Shown here: positions 17,417 through 26,866 of the stretch, one piece after another | How positions within the stretch are numbered: position 1 is the stretch's first letter | Layout of the letters: every line of letters begins with the position of its first letter | Source: a virus | IMG/VR virus record: IMGVR_UViG_3300042445_001208 | Coordinates: 1 to 50,097 of that record | Strand: one strand, 5' to 3' | Length of the DNA stretch: 50,097 nt | Translations under genes and position numbers: made by a program | The notes under the pieces: model-generated | What the model was told of the DNA's origin: nothing | The model's database searches: none | Seen by the model: the letters and a program-made list of their open reading frames with translations, nothing else

Positions 17417-19467
17417 TAGCGTGTTGGTTTCATGGCAAAAAAATCAGAAAGCTTAGTTTTATTATCTACTTTTTTCAAGTTAACTTTTTTATAATAATCT
17501 GCAAATAAAGTCCATCCGCCTCCCATTACCAAATCCGATACTTCTGTATCATTAACATTGAACTTTAGCAATCCGTCATACTTATCATCTATCAAATTAG
17601 GATATATTATTTTACCGTCCTTACCACTTGTAAGTATATATTGTTCCCATAAATTTACCATTAACGCTTTATTATCTGAATTAGGGTCTACACCATAAGT
17701 ATCTTTATTAGGAAGCTTCATTAAAAACATTTCTAAGTAATTGTCAACAAAGAACTTACGCAAACCACCGTCCATTTTAGCCTCGACTAATAATTGTCCT
17801 CCATAAGCAAAGCACTGAAGTGCCATGTCCATGTGAAAAAGCTCTACCATCTTAGGTCTTGCATGGTACTTTGAAACAAGCATCCTATCAAATACGGGGT
17901 CATTATCTCCCTTATCGTATCTATTCATTACAAAACTACTGGCTTTAGAGCCTTCTCCAGATTCAACTACTGAGTTTTGGAAGGGGTCAACAGCACTTAC
18001 AAACTGAACATAGTTCTTAGGTATAAACAAACTCCCTCTTTTCTCATAAGTTTCTTCTGGAGTTTTGAAATCCTTAGCCCTATGCCATCTTGCACTTTCT
18101 TTATCGCACTTATGCCAAATAGCTTTTGTGAAAGGTATACCGCCCTCCCATACATAATTACCATACTCAACTGCCGAACTTTCACCAACCTTTGCTAATT
18201 CATACAAGTCATTTAATACAACGGCATCGAAGTGACAATTATTGTTCCGAAGCATAAACATTTCCCTTTCATCAAAAGGGTTCATCCTTATTTCTTCCTC
18301 TAATTGTACGCCTTCTAGCTGCTTTCTTTTTTCTTCAAGGTACTTTTTAGCGCCTAATCTTATATCACTTTCATCCAAGTCACCAGCTCCAACATAATAC
18401 TCAACTAGAAATTTATATTGTTCTTCTGTAGGCTCATTAATAACACTCATTCCGAACTTGTCAATAAAACCTAAATAGCCATCATAAGCTGGGGCAAAGT
18501 ACTTAACTAATCTATTAGGAGTCTTTGCGTATTTAAAATGGTCTGCGCCATCCCATACATTCTTAAATTCCTCACCACCACTTGTCATTGAGTTTGATGT
18601 AGAAGGACACTCTATAAATCCAACCCTTTTAGCACCCTTTACAAGAGTCTTACTTACAATTGATATAAATGTAGAAAAAGGGTTTTCTTTAGCCCATTTT
18701 CCACCTTCATCAAACAACCCTCTACTTAGTCGACCTGAGTCATAAGAGTTCAATGAAGGCGCTCTATAATCAATCCTAGACCTATGTCCTGTATCTGTAT
18801 CTACTATACTTCCCTTAGCGCCTCTTACCTCTACTGATTTGTGAGCAAATACCAATTCACTAACGCTATCTTTATTATTTAATTGTTTTGGTTTTAAAAA
18901 TACTGGCAATTGCCTGTAACCAAAAGAAACCATGTTCGTAAATGCAGCCTTAGCATCTATTTGAGTTTTACTTGTTAAACCGCAGAAGCTATTCTTGTAA
19001 AATATACATTCATAAACCAAGTTAGAAGTAGCTACCGAAGTAGCACCCTCACGTCTTTTCTTACCTCTCACAATACCTAAGCACCAAGGGGTTCTTTCCC
19101 AATGGTCTAAAAATAAAAAGTATCTTCTATCTGTATCCCTGTAGTCTGGGTATATGTCATCCTCTAGCTTCCAAAAGCTTAAATAAAAATAATTTTTACC
19201 GCTTATGTAAGTTGGAGTGCCATTATTGTAAAACCAAAATCCCTTCTTGCATCTTAGAACTTCTCTATTAGCGTAAGCGGCTTGCTCTGCGTTTAACAGG
19301 GCATTACCCTCACTATCATATTCTACAAGAGATAAAAATGCAGGTATTTCTTTTCTTCTCCAATATTGTTCATTAGGGTCATCTGTACCCCAATTTTCTA
19401 TATCAGATGCATCAGGCTTTTCCGGAAGTTGAATTTCCGTGCCGTATATTTTTATGGTTTCTAGCAT
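17416..19467 (-). CDS. terL: Terminase large subunit
   Basis: A 683-residue DNA-packaging ATPase/nuclease. RGKKRREGATS at residues 134-144 is the arginine/lysine-rich Walker-A-like loop seen in crAss-like terminases, and LFDE at 251-254 is Walker B with its catalytic Glu. GFIECPSTSNSMTSGGEEF corresponds to the motor coupling region. The C-terminal RNase H-type nuclease begins at VQFVSAVDP (Asp494) and continues at LLVEAKMDGG (Glu562). It cuts and drives DNA through the portal. Upstream lie two small genes, one of which might be the small subunit. The overlap with the glycan cassette puts both in one late transcript. Confidence 0.9.
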   Translation of the reverse strand: MLETIKIYGTEIQLPEKPDASDIENWGTDDPNEQYWRRKEIPAFLSLVEYDSEGNALLNAEQAAYANREVLRCKKGFWFYNNGTPTYISGKNYFYLSFWKLEDDIYPDYRDTDRRYFLFLDHWERTPWCLGIVRGKKRREGATSVATSNLVYECIFYKNSFCGLTSKTQIDAKAAFTNMVSFGYRQLPVFLKPKQLNNKDSVSELVFAHKSVEVRGAKGSIVDTDTGHRSRIDYRAPSLNSYDSGRLSRGLFDEGGKWAKENPFSTFISIVSKTLVKGAKRVGFIECPSTSNSMTSGGEEFKNVWDGADHFKYAKTPNRLVKYFAPAYDGYLGFIDKFGMSVINEPTEEQYKFLVEYYVGAGDLDESDIRLGAKKYLEEKRKQLEGVQLEEEIRMNPFDEREMFMLRNNNCHFDAVVLNDLYELAKVGESSAVEYGNYVWEGGIPFTKAIWHKCDKESARWHRAKDFKTPEETYEKRGSLFIPKNYVQFVSAVDPFQNSVVESGEGSKASSFVMNRYDKGDNDPVFDRMLVSKYHARPKMVELFHMDMALQCFAYGGQLLVEAKMDGGLRKFFVDNYLEMFLMKLPNKDTYGVDPNSDNKALMVNLWEQYILTSGKDGKIIYPNLIDDKYDGLLKFNVNDTEVSDLVMGGGWTLFADYYKKVNLKKVDNKTKLSDFFAMKPTR

Positions 19468-19470
19468 AGG

Positions 19471-19782
19471 TTATTTTCTGCTTTCAGCAATGGTTTCTAC
19501 AAATGGTTTCTTAGCAATGTCTTTTTGCTCATCACCCGTAACACCGGCAGATATACCTAAATCCCTAATAGCAGTTGATATGCTTGCGCTATCATTCCAT
19601 AAAATCTTCAATCTTTCAAACGTCTTGTCGTTCTTATCTTCTAATTGCAAATGGGATAAGTTTGTCTTATTTAACAAATCCGCCATTTCATTAGCTTTAC
19701 GATTCAAAGCGTAGAATAACTTAGCCGCTCCATTTTGTTCGTAAAGTAGTAGTTTTTGCTTTAGTTCTTCAAGTGTTTCCAT
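19471..19782 (-). CDS. Small hypothetical protein upstream of terL (possible small terminase)
   Basis: A 103-residue, mostly helical, charged protein (METLEELKQKLLLYEQNG; SLDLxx-free, ending KKPFVETIAESRK). It lies three bases before the terL start. Position, size and predicted coiled-coil character would fit a small terminase subunit, but I see no clear DNA-binding helix-turn-helix, so this is only a positional guess. The leader carries the exact ACACATG start context. Confidence 0.55.
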   Translation of the reverse strand: METLEELKQKLLLYEQNGAAKLFYALNRKANEMADLLNKTNLSHLQLEDKNDKTFERLKILWNDSASISTAIRDLGISAGVTGDEQKDIAKKPFVETIAESRK

Positions 19783-19785
19783 GTG

Positions 19786-20007
19786 TTAATTTAGTATTAT
19801 ATTCGGTAACCCTACATTATACTTGCCTCCTTCATTATGGTCACAAGCCGTTAGGGATATTACCGTAATTTCATGATTATCATTAGTTAAATCCAAGACA
19901 GCGCTATCCTCTATACATATAGGGAATAGCGTGTCGTTTGCAAATATATACATTTCTGTGTCACCATCTAACTCTGCTGTCAATTCTCTAAAATCTTCTA
20001 ATGTCAT
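19786..20007 (-). CDS. Small acidic hypothetical protein
   Basis: A 73-residue acidic protein (MTLEDFRELTAELDGDTEMY) with alternating hydrophobic strands (MYIFANDTLFPICIED; HEITVISLTACDH) and no recognised domain. The start overlaps the stop of the giant upstream gene by four bases, indicating coupled translation. Function unknown. Confidence 0.6.
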   Translation of the reverse strand: MTLEDFRELTAELDGDTEMYIFANDTLFPICIEDSAVLDLTNDNHEITVISLTACDHNEGGKYNVGLPNIILN

Positions 20008-23000
20008 CTGTTAAACCTTTTTCTTGCTCTTGATAATTTTCTATCTTCAATTTTCTCCTCTCTAGTTTTTCTTTCTTTACCAAAAAGCTTTTCTTTTGAC
20101 AATCTTGTTGCTTCGGAAGCTATTGACTTTTTAGCTTTCTTAACTTCTTCTTCTGTCATATCTTCAACCTTTTTAGTAACTACATTTCCTTTGTCTAATG
20201 TAAGATTAAATTTTGATTTACCATCGTATAATTTTCTTATTTCTTTTTCTATATTAGCATCTCTTAGTTTAACTAATTCATCAAATTCTTCATTATTTAT
20301 AGGTCTATCTCCATCTTTATGATTCTTGATTAGCTCAGGATTCATCTCATCAGAGTTCAACATTCTTTCTAAAGAAGTTTCTAATGATTCTTTATTTGCC
20401 TGAGTAGCATAACTTCCGTAACCAATACCTAAAATGTTTGGAAGAAGAACAGTAGCTAATGAAGTAATACCCTCATCTTTTAATGCTTCTGCAAAATCAT
20501 CAGCATACATTGGATAAGCTTCTAATACTTCATAAGGGTCAAAATCTTGATTTAAAGTATTTTTACCCAATATAGCATTTACCGCATAGCCGGTATTTGG
20601 AGCCAACTTGTTTCTAAAAAACTTAACTAATGAACTTCCGGCTCTTTCAAGTTTTTTCTGTTGATTATACTTATTATCACTAACTCTTGAATATAATGCA
20701 GATACCATTCTAAAGAATGTTCTTAAATAAGCAGCTTTACCTCCGGTAATGTCATACACCTTTTCACCAAATCTAATTTGTAAAAAATCTGGTTCATCTG
20801 GGTCTAACGTCACAGTAGCTCCTGCTGCCGATGCTGCAAGCATTATTCCGGTTGTAGTAGTAACAATAGATAAAACATCTTTCATTACATCCTTCCTAAC
20901 TCCCGGAGGCAATTTAGCATATTTAACAGGATTTAAGCTATTTATATTTGCGGCCATTAAACGAGCGCCATAAAATGTATTACTTACAACTTTGTTTGCT
21001 TTACCTGATTCTAAGAAGCTAATTAATTTTCCACGACCTGTCATATTCATAACAAGGTCTGCCATTCTTTTGTAAGCTTCAGGGTCAGACTGTCGAGTAA
21101 TACCCTGCTTTAATAATTGCTTTTCATACTTTAAATACATCTCGTATCTAGCCGTATTTAAAAATCCATCAGCCGCTCTCTGAGATGCCAATAATGGCTC
21201 TGTTATTAACTGTCTTACAATAGGTATCTTAATACCATAAAGAAAACTTTTTTGGAAATCTTCATTTCTTTCTTCATTCTTTAATGCATCAAGCTCATTA
21301 AACTTAATGCCATCTTCTACCATTTTACTATATTCAGAAGAATTATGTATATCATACATTAAACTATTGAACTTTTTATCACTAAACACGCTTTTCATTT
21401 GATTACCAAAAGCCTTAGCAAAAACGTCCCATTTTCTAAAATTTAGAGCAATCGAAATACCTTGACGTAAAGAAACGGATAAGTCAAATGCAGTTTGCAT
21501 AACCCTTCTGATACCAGTAATTTGATTGATATGGTCAAGGGCCTTTTCTGTTTTGCTCATTTTTTTATAAGCATCTTTTTGTCTTTCAGCTTCTATCTGT
21601 CTTTCAAGCTTAATAACATTATCTTTTAATAATTGTGTTTTTCTATCTAACTCAAGTTTAGGTGGAGCCTTTTTTTCTTCCAAATACCTTTTATTTTTAA
21701 TATCTTCTTGAAGTTTTTCTATTCTTCTTGTAAGCATTTTTCTTTTAGAGGCAAGTAATTCATCTTCAGTTTTTGAAGCAAATTCTGGTTCAGTAAATTC
21801 TTCAGGAACACGGTCTCTTTCTTTATTAAGCCTTTTTACCTCTTTTATTTTATCTTCAAGCTCTAATATTCTATCGTTCTTTTTAACTTTTTGAGCAGGA
21901 TTCTTTTCCTTCTCAATACCTTTTCTAACATTTTCAAGCTCTTTTATTAACGCAGCTTCTCTTTGTAATAATCTTAATTCTTCAGCCTTTTCATTTCTGG
22001 TTCTTGGTTTTGACTCATCATACTCACCATTAAAAATATCTAGTACATCTTTTTTAGTCATGCCATCTACTATATCTTTAAATTCAGCGTAAGTATCATT
22101 TACAATATCATCTAGTTTATTAGCGCCTTCTTCTACCAAGCTTTTTATATATTTTTTAACATGAGGTGATACAGCTTTCAATTCTCTAAAATAAGGAACA
22201 ACCACAGCGGTAACCCCTTCTTCTCCAGTTCTTAACTTTCTTAAAGCTTCGCGTGCATCAGCTAGTGATTGCTTTCTCTCAATAACATATTCTTCTCTTG
22301 TCTTTTTAGCAGCTTTTTTAGCGGCGGCTCTAGCTTTATTAACTCCCATTTCGGCAATTAATTTAGCATTAACTTCTTCGCTTTTTTGTAACGCTTCTTT
22401 TAAAGCATTTTTTTCTTTTTGAAGCTCCTCAAATATTCTAGCTTGGTCTTTTATTTCAGATTCAGTAAACGGATAACCTCTATCATTTTCTCTCATTAAT
22501 AAGAAGTCAGGTAAAGTATCTTCCACTTGCTTGACACCTTGTCTAGCTCTTAATGATTGACCAACCAATTTACCTCCGACATTATTACTTAGCTCCATTA
22601 TTCTTTTAAATTGAGCTAAGTTTTCTGGTGAAGGATTAGCATTAATCTTTGCCTTTGCAGAAGATATAATAACCAACATAGCTCTTTGCTCTTGAGGTGT
22701 AGGTATTTTACCTTCTTCGTATTTAGCAATTAATTTATTAGCATATTCTGGGTCATTAGCCAATTTCTGTTTAGCTTGATTATCCCATTGCTCAACTGTT
22801 TCAGGACTTGCTTCGTACTCAGGGAAATCTAATTCACGTGCTACCTCATTTAATTGCTCATGGGTAATACCAATTACTTCGCCTTCCTCAGCACCCTTGG
22901 GTTGTGCTTCTTCTGCGGTTTTGGCTTTGCTTTCTCTGGTAGACTCATCCCCTTGCTTTCCTTGTTCCACTCGTTTACGTCCACCCCCTGTGCCTCCATC

Positions 23001-26000
23001 TCCTTCTTGTTTACGTTGAAGTACTTCTGCTGCGCTTTGCTTTTGTACGGCATCTTGTATATTTTTAATTGTTTTTAAATCAAAATTACTATCTACTATT
23101 TCAGACATTTGGGCTTCTGTTAATTCATCTGCCAATGGCTTGAATTCTTCAGGTAGATTATTTCTTACAAAATCTTTTTTCTTTTTATTAGATTTTATTT
23201 TTTCATATTCTTCTTTGAGTCCTTCTTTTCCACCATCTCTGCCGCTAATCTCTTTATTAGCTTCTCCCTTACTTTCGGATTCAAGTTGTTTATTTTCTCT
23301 TTCAAATTCTGCTTCATATTGTTTAATTAAATTGTTTATATGTTCTACTGATGCTTCTCCTTCAATCTGCTCATCTAAAGGTTCTCTTAGCTGCCTTTCA
23401 AGTTCTTCTTGCTCTTTTAAAAACTCCTCTTTTCTTTCTTCGGCAAGTCTGTTATAGTACTGTTCTTCTTGGTATTCTGGACTATACCTTTCTAAATAAG
23501 CTTTACTTGCATCTAATCTTGTATTATTACTGCCAATTTCAACCATTAGAGCATCTTTAATATCCCTTTCGGATATTTCTTGACCACTATTTTCCCATAA
23601 TCTATGAGCTAAATCATCTAATGATTCATTTCCGCTTGCATAATCTCTAGCTTTTGCTTCTGCTGTTTTTAACTCTCTGCGTCCAGTGTTTAATGAAGCT
23701 CTTTTTGTAGTTCCAGAAATCTCGTTAATAGCATCTTGACTTACTTTTCCGCCTTCAGATAAATACCTTAATGCAACTTGAGCTGCATCACTAGGAGGCT
23801 CCATTTCAGCAACTCTACTATGGATTTTCTTTGCTTCAGCTCTATCTAAATCTTTTTGAGCAAATGTTTTTTCTTCTTTTGCCTTTGCTTCAGTTGGTTT
23901 AACTTCCTCTGTTACTTTAACTTCTGTAGGTTTCTCTAATAAAGGAGATATTAACTCATCATACTTATTATAAACTTCATCAAATGCTTTTATATCTTCT
24001 TCATTGGTTAACTTGGCTCTATCTACCTTACCATCTACCCTATACTGTTCTGCATTTGGTATTTTAGAATCAAGTTCGGCTTGTTCTTCTGCTCTTAGTT
24101 GCTCTACAGTCTTTACTTCAGTTGTTTTAACTTCTTCTGTTACTTCAACTTCAGTTGGTTTTTGCTCTAATGCTAGTGGCTTTTCTGAACTTTGTTTTAA
24201 ATCTTTTAAAATTGGTTCTAGCTTTCTTTTAGCCATAACCATAGCATCTTGCTCACTATACCCATCCTTAACAAATTCTTTTGATAACTCTTTAAAAACA
24301 TCTATTCCTCTGTTCTGAGCTTCTTTTACAGACTCCCTTAATCTTAATCCATCAGAATACCAAGATGTTGGATTACCAAACATAGCATCTTTGTAGTCTT
24401 TTATTATTTCCGAATCTGTTAATTTTTTTACATTTTCTTTTGAATATTTATTTGCAATTAATTTTAATGACCTAGCATCCCATTGCTCAATATAAGAACC
24501 AAATCCATTTTGCTGTTCTTTATCTTTTTTAATTAATTCATCAGCAACTTCAGATACCTTATCTAATGGAGAATCAAAAACTTTTCTCCATTCTCTTTTT
24601 TCAAGCTCTTTGTCAATATTATTAAATTCATCTCTTTCCGGAGTGCCTGATTTTGAACCTTCAATTTCTAAAAGCCTTTTTTCTAATTCAACTTCTGAAG
24701 ATTTAGATAAATCTTTAACTTCCTCCGTTACTTTAACTTCTGTAGGAGTAGCTTCTACTTCTGTTTCCATCATTTTAGAAGTAATCTTATCTAATTCTTG
24801 AAGGCTTGTCTTATCAGTTACGCCTAAAGCATCTTTCATTTTACTCATCAATGCTTCAGAACTTAACCTAGCATTTTCAGGAACTGTAACTGAAGCGGAT
24901 TTAAAGCCCGGCGTTCCAAATTCATCAAAAACTGTCGTGTCAACTAATGTAAATATCTTCTTGCCATCTTTTTCAGTTTCTTTAACAAAGAATTTTTCGC
25001 CATTGTTTCTTCTTTCAGCCGCTTCTTGTCTTATATCACCTATAGAATTAGCCTCATTACCAGCAATAACTTCATATCCATTTCTTGTTCCTTCTACAGT
25101 TATTTCTGGTATTTCTTCAGTTATTGGCAATTTAACTGGCTCTGTTGTTTCTTTAGGTATAGAAGATACATCTACAATCAACTCGGATGGAATACCTTTA
25201 CCAGCATTTGCATCAGGTCTATTTTGATTAAATTTTACTTCTGTTAATTGACCTCTAAGATTATCTGCATTGTCTTTTGCTTCTCTTGCTTTAGCTTCAA
25301 GTTCAGCTCTTTGATTAGGGTCTTGAGATTGTTGCGCTTGTTGAGAAAATTGAGAAGATAAATCTTCCGATTCTTTTATTTTATTATCTAAATCTACTTC
25401 TTGTTTTTTAAGTGGATTTAAAAGATTATTAATTTCTTCTGCTTTTTGTAAAAATTCTTTTTTAGCGCTTTCTGGTAAATCATTACTTGCTTTTAAATCA
25501 GCAAATCCATCCTTGTTTTGAATAACCATATCAGTAGCTTGCTTAACTCCTGAAGCTTTAGCAAAAGTGATGGCTTCTGCTGTATATTGCGCTTTCTTTT
25601 GTAAATCTGTAGTTTCCTTTGCTTTTTTAGTAGCTACTAATGCTTTTAAATGAAGCATATCAGCGCTTTCTGGTGAATTATACACCTCAATAATACTTTC
25701 AGGAGTAGCATCTACAAAATTTGATATAGCAACCCCCTGTTTAACCTCTTGAGTCTGCCTTAATGCTCTATTTAATTCAACATTAGATTTAATATTCTCT
25801 AGTCCGCCTTTTACTCTAAACAATGCTGCAATACCAGTACCATTAGCTATTTCTTCTCCTGTTGCCCATCTTCCTTCTAATGCTGCATTAGCAAAAGGGC
25901 TTACTATACCAAAAGCAAGCACATCATTAGCCAAATTAACAAGCTCTTTTGTGGCCATACCCTTTACGCCAGTCAATCCAATTTTTTCAGCCTGATTCAT

Positions 26001-26864
26001 TATTGATTTCGTAGCCATATTACTACCAGCTCCAAGGAGCGCCATTTCCATACCCGTCTTAGTACCCCTTCCAGCACCTTTTACTGCCTCTAAAGAAGAT
26101 TCTCCAATATCTTTTCCTTTTTTTCTAGATTCACCATAACCGGACAATCCTTCTTTAACAGCCATGTATTTGGTAAAATTATTAAACAATAAGTTACCAG
26201 TTTTAGCTAAAAAACTTGCTCCTTGCGATAATTTAGTTTCTGGAAATAATCCGGCAACTGCAATATCCGGAACAAAACTATTCACAGATGACACTGCCTT
26301 ACCCCAAAATGTATTAGGTAAAGGATTATTTGCAATAACCTGTTTCATCCTCTCCTGATTACCATGTAATCCTCTAATTACGCCACCAAGAGGGTCTAGC
26401 TGCCATGGAGTAGGAATTGACTTTCCTGTACTTTCCTCTACTTGTTTCATAGCAGAAGATACATCAGGAATATAAGGGTTTTTAGACAAGTCTTTAACTA
26501 ATGTAGTAGCATCTGCTACTAAATTAGTACCTGCTAATTCTAAATTAGCAAATACATTCTGAACAATATTAGACCATTTGCCTTCAGGAGCCGCAGGTTG
26601 AGCAGGTCCTTTAGGTATTGATTTACTAATCCCCTTTAAGAAACTATTATCAGCTAATGAAGCTCCTTGCTTTAAAAAATCAGGCTGACTTGGTAATGGT
26701 GATGGTGTAACCGAAGATACTACAGGAGTAGATTTTTTTTTTAAAATACCCAACGGGTCGTTATCTACAGGAGCGGCTCCTTGAACTTTAGGAGTCGCTG
26801 GTTTTTTAGAAAGAATACCCAATGGGTCATTTTCTTGCTCTATTTCTACAAATTCTTCTGCCAT
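20004..26864 (-). CDS. Giant internal virion (cargo/ejection-type) protein
   Basis: A 2286-residue protein. The N-terminus carries NDPLGIL twice (about residues 13 and 35). Residues about 180-340 contain Gly/Ala-rich, possibly membrane-active segments. The centre is very long Lys/Glu coiled coil with three PTEV(K/E)VTEEVK repeats. Residues about 1750-2250 are a compact region (SLRQGISIALNFRKWDVF, ADGFLNTARYEMYLKYEKQL, a hydrophobic helix at IVTTTTGIMLAASAAGATV, LLPNILGIGYGSYATQ) resembling C-terminal regions of large polyvalent or ejected phage proteins. Position between other internal proteins and the terminase fits capsid cargo delivered with DNA. No polymerase or lysozyme motif is seen. 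Confidence 0.7.
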   Translation of the reverse strand: MAEEFVEIEQENDPLGILSKKPATPKVQGAAPVDNDPLGILKKKSTPVVSSVTPSPLPSQPDFLKQGASLADNSFLKGISKSIPKGPAQPAAPEGKWSNIVQNVFANLELAGTNLVADATTLVKDLSKNPYIPDVSSAMKQVEESTGKSIPTPWQLDPLGGVIRGLHGNQERMKQVIANNPLPNTFWGKAVSSVNSFVPDIAVAGLFPETKLSQGASFLAKTGNLLFNNFTKYMAVKEGLSGYGESRKKGKDIGESSLEAVKGAGRGTKTGMEMALLGAGSNMATKSIMNQAEKIGLTGVKGMATKELVNLANDVLAFGIVSPFANAALEGRWATGEEIANGTGIAALFRVKGGLENIKSNVELNRALRQTQEVKQGVAISNFVDATPESIIEVYNSPESADMLHLKALVATKKAKETTDLQKKAQYTAEAITFAKASGVKQATDMVIQNKDGFADLKASNDLPESAKKEFLQKAEEINNLLNPLKKQEVDLDNKIKESEDLSSQFSQQAQQSQDPNQRAELEAKAREAKDNADNLRGQLTEVKFNQNRPDANAGKGIPSELIVDVSSIPKETTEPVKLPITEEIPEITVEGTRNGYEVIAGNEANSIGDIRQEAAERRNNGEKFFVKETEKDGKKIFTLVDTTVFDEFGTPGFKSASVTVPENARLSSEALMSKMKDALGVTDKTSLQELDKITSKMMETEVEATPTEVKVTEEVKDLSKSSEVELEKRLLEIEGSKSGTPERDEFNNIDKELEKREWRKVFDSPLDKVSEVADELIKKDKEQQNGFGSYIEQWDARSLKLIANKYSKENVKKLTDSEIIKDYKDAMFGNPTSWYSDGLRLRESVKEAQNRGIDVFKELSKEFVKDGYSEQDAMVMAKRKLEPILKDLKQSSEKPLALEQKPTEVEVTEEVKTTEVKTVEQLRAEEQAELDSKIPNAEQYRVDGKVDRAKLTNEEDIKAFDEVYNKYDELISPLLEKPTEVKVTEEVKPTEAKAKEEKTFAQKDLDRAEAKKIHSRVAEMEPPSDAAQVALRYLSEGGKVSQDAINEISGTTKRASLNTGRRELKTAEAKARDYASGNESLDDLAHRLWENSGQEISERDIKDALMVEIGSNNTRLDASKAYLERYSPEYQEEQYYNRLAEERKEEFLKEQEELERQLREPLDEQIEGEASVEHINNLIKQYEAEFERENKQLESESKGEANKEISGRDGGKEGLKEEYEKIKSNKKKKDFVRNNLPEEFKPLADELTEAQMSEIVDSNFDLKTIKNIQDAVQKQSAAEVLQRKQEGDGGTGGGRKRVEQGKQGDESTRESKAKTAEEAQPKGAEEGEVIGITHEQLNEVARELDFPEYEASPETVEQWDNQAKQKLANDPEYANKLIAKYEEGKIPTPQEQRAMLVIISSAKAKINANPSPENLAQFKRIMELSNNVGGKLVGQSLRARQGVKQVEDTLPDFLLMRENDRGYPFTESEIKDQARIFEELQKEKNALKEALQKSEEVNAKLIAEMGVNKARAAAKKAAKKTREEYVIERKQSLADAREALRKLRTGEEGVTAVVVPYFRELKAVSPHVKKYIKSLVEEGANKLDDIVNDTYAEFKDIVDGMTKKDVLDIFNGEYDESKPRTRNEKAEELRLLQREAALIKELENVRKGIEKEKNPAQKVKKNDRILELEDKIKEVKRLNKERDRVPEEFTEPEFASKTEDELLASKRKMLTRRIEKLQEDIKNKRYLEEKKAPPKLELDRKTQLLKDNVIKLERQIEAERQKDAYKKMSKTEKALDHINQITGIRRVMQTAFDLSVSLRQGISIALNFRKWDVFAKAFGNQMKSVFSDKKFNSLMYDIHNSSEYSKMVEDGIKFNELDALKNEERNEDFQKSFLYGIKIPIVRQLITEPLLASQRAADGFLNTARYEMYLKYEKQLLKQGITRQSDPEAYKRMADLVMNMTGRGKLISFLESGKANKVVSNTFYGARLMAANINSLNPVKYAKLPPGVRKDVMKDVLSIVTTTTGIMLAASAAGATVTLDPDEPDFLQIRFGEKVYDITGGKAAYLRTFFRMVSALYSRVSDNKYNQQKKLERAGSSLVKFFRNKLAPNTGYAVNAILGKNTLNQDFDPYEVLEAYPMYADDFAEALKDEGITSLATVLLPNILGIGYGSYATQANKESLETSLERMLNSDEMNPELIKNHKDGDRPINNEEFDELVKLRDANIEKEIRKLYDGKSKFNLTLDKGNVVTKKVEDMTEEEVKKAKKSIASEATRLSKEKLFGKERKTREEKIEDRKLSRARKRFNR

Positions 26865-26866
26865 TG

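Noticed and set aside
23140-23457. Plus-strand open frames over the giant internal protein gene (also near 20749, 22854, 24004, 24937)
   Set aside because: They are Ser/Leu/Phe-rich antisense translations of the Lys/Glu-rich minus-strand gene, without leaders or promoters.
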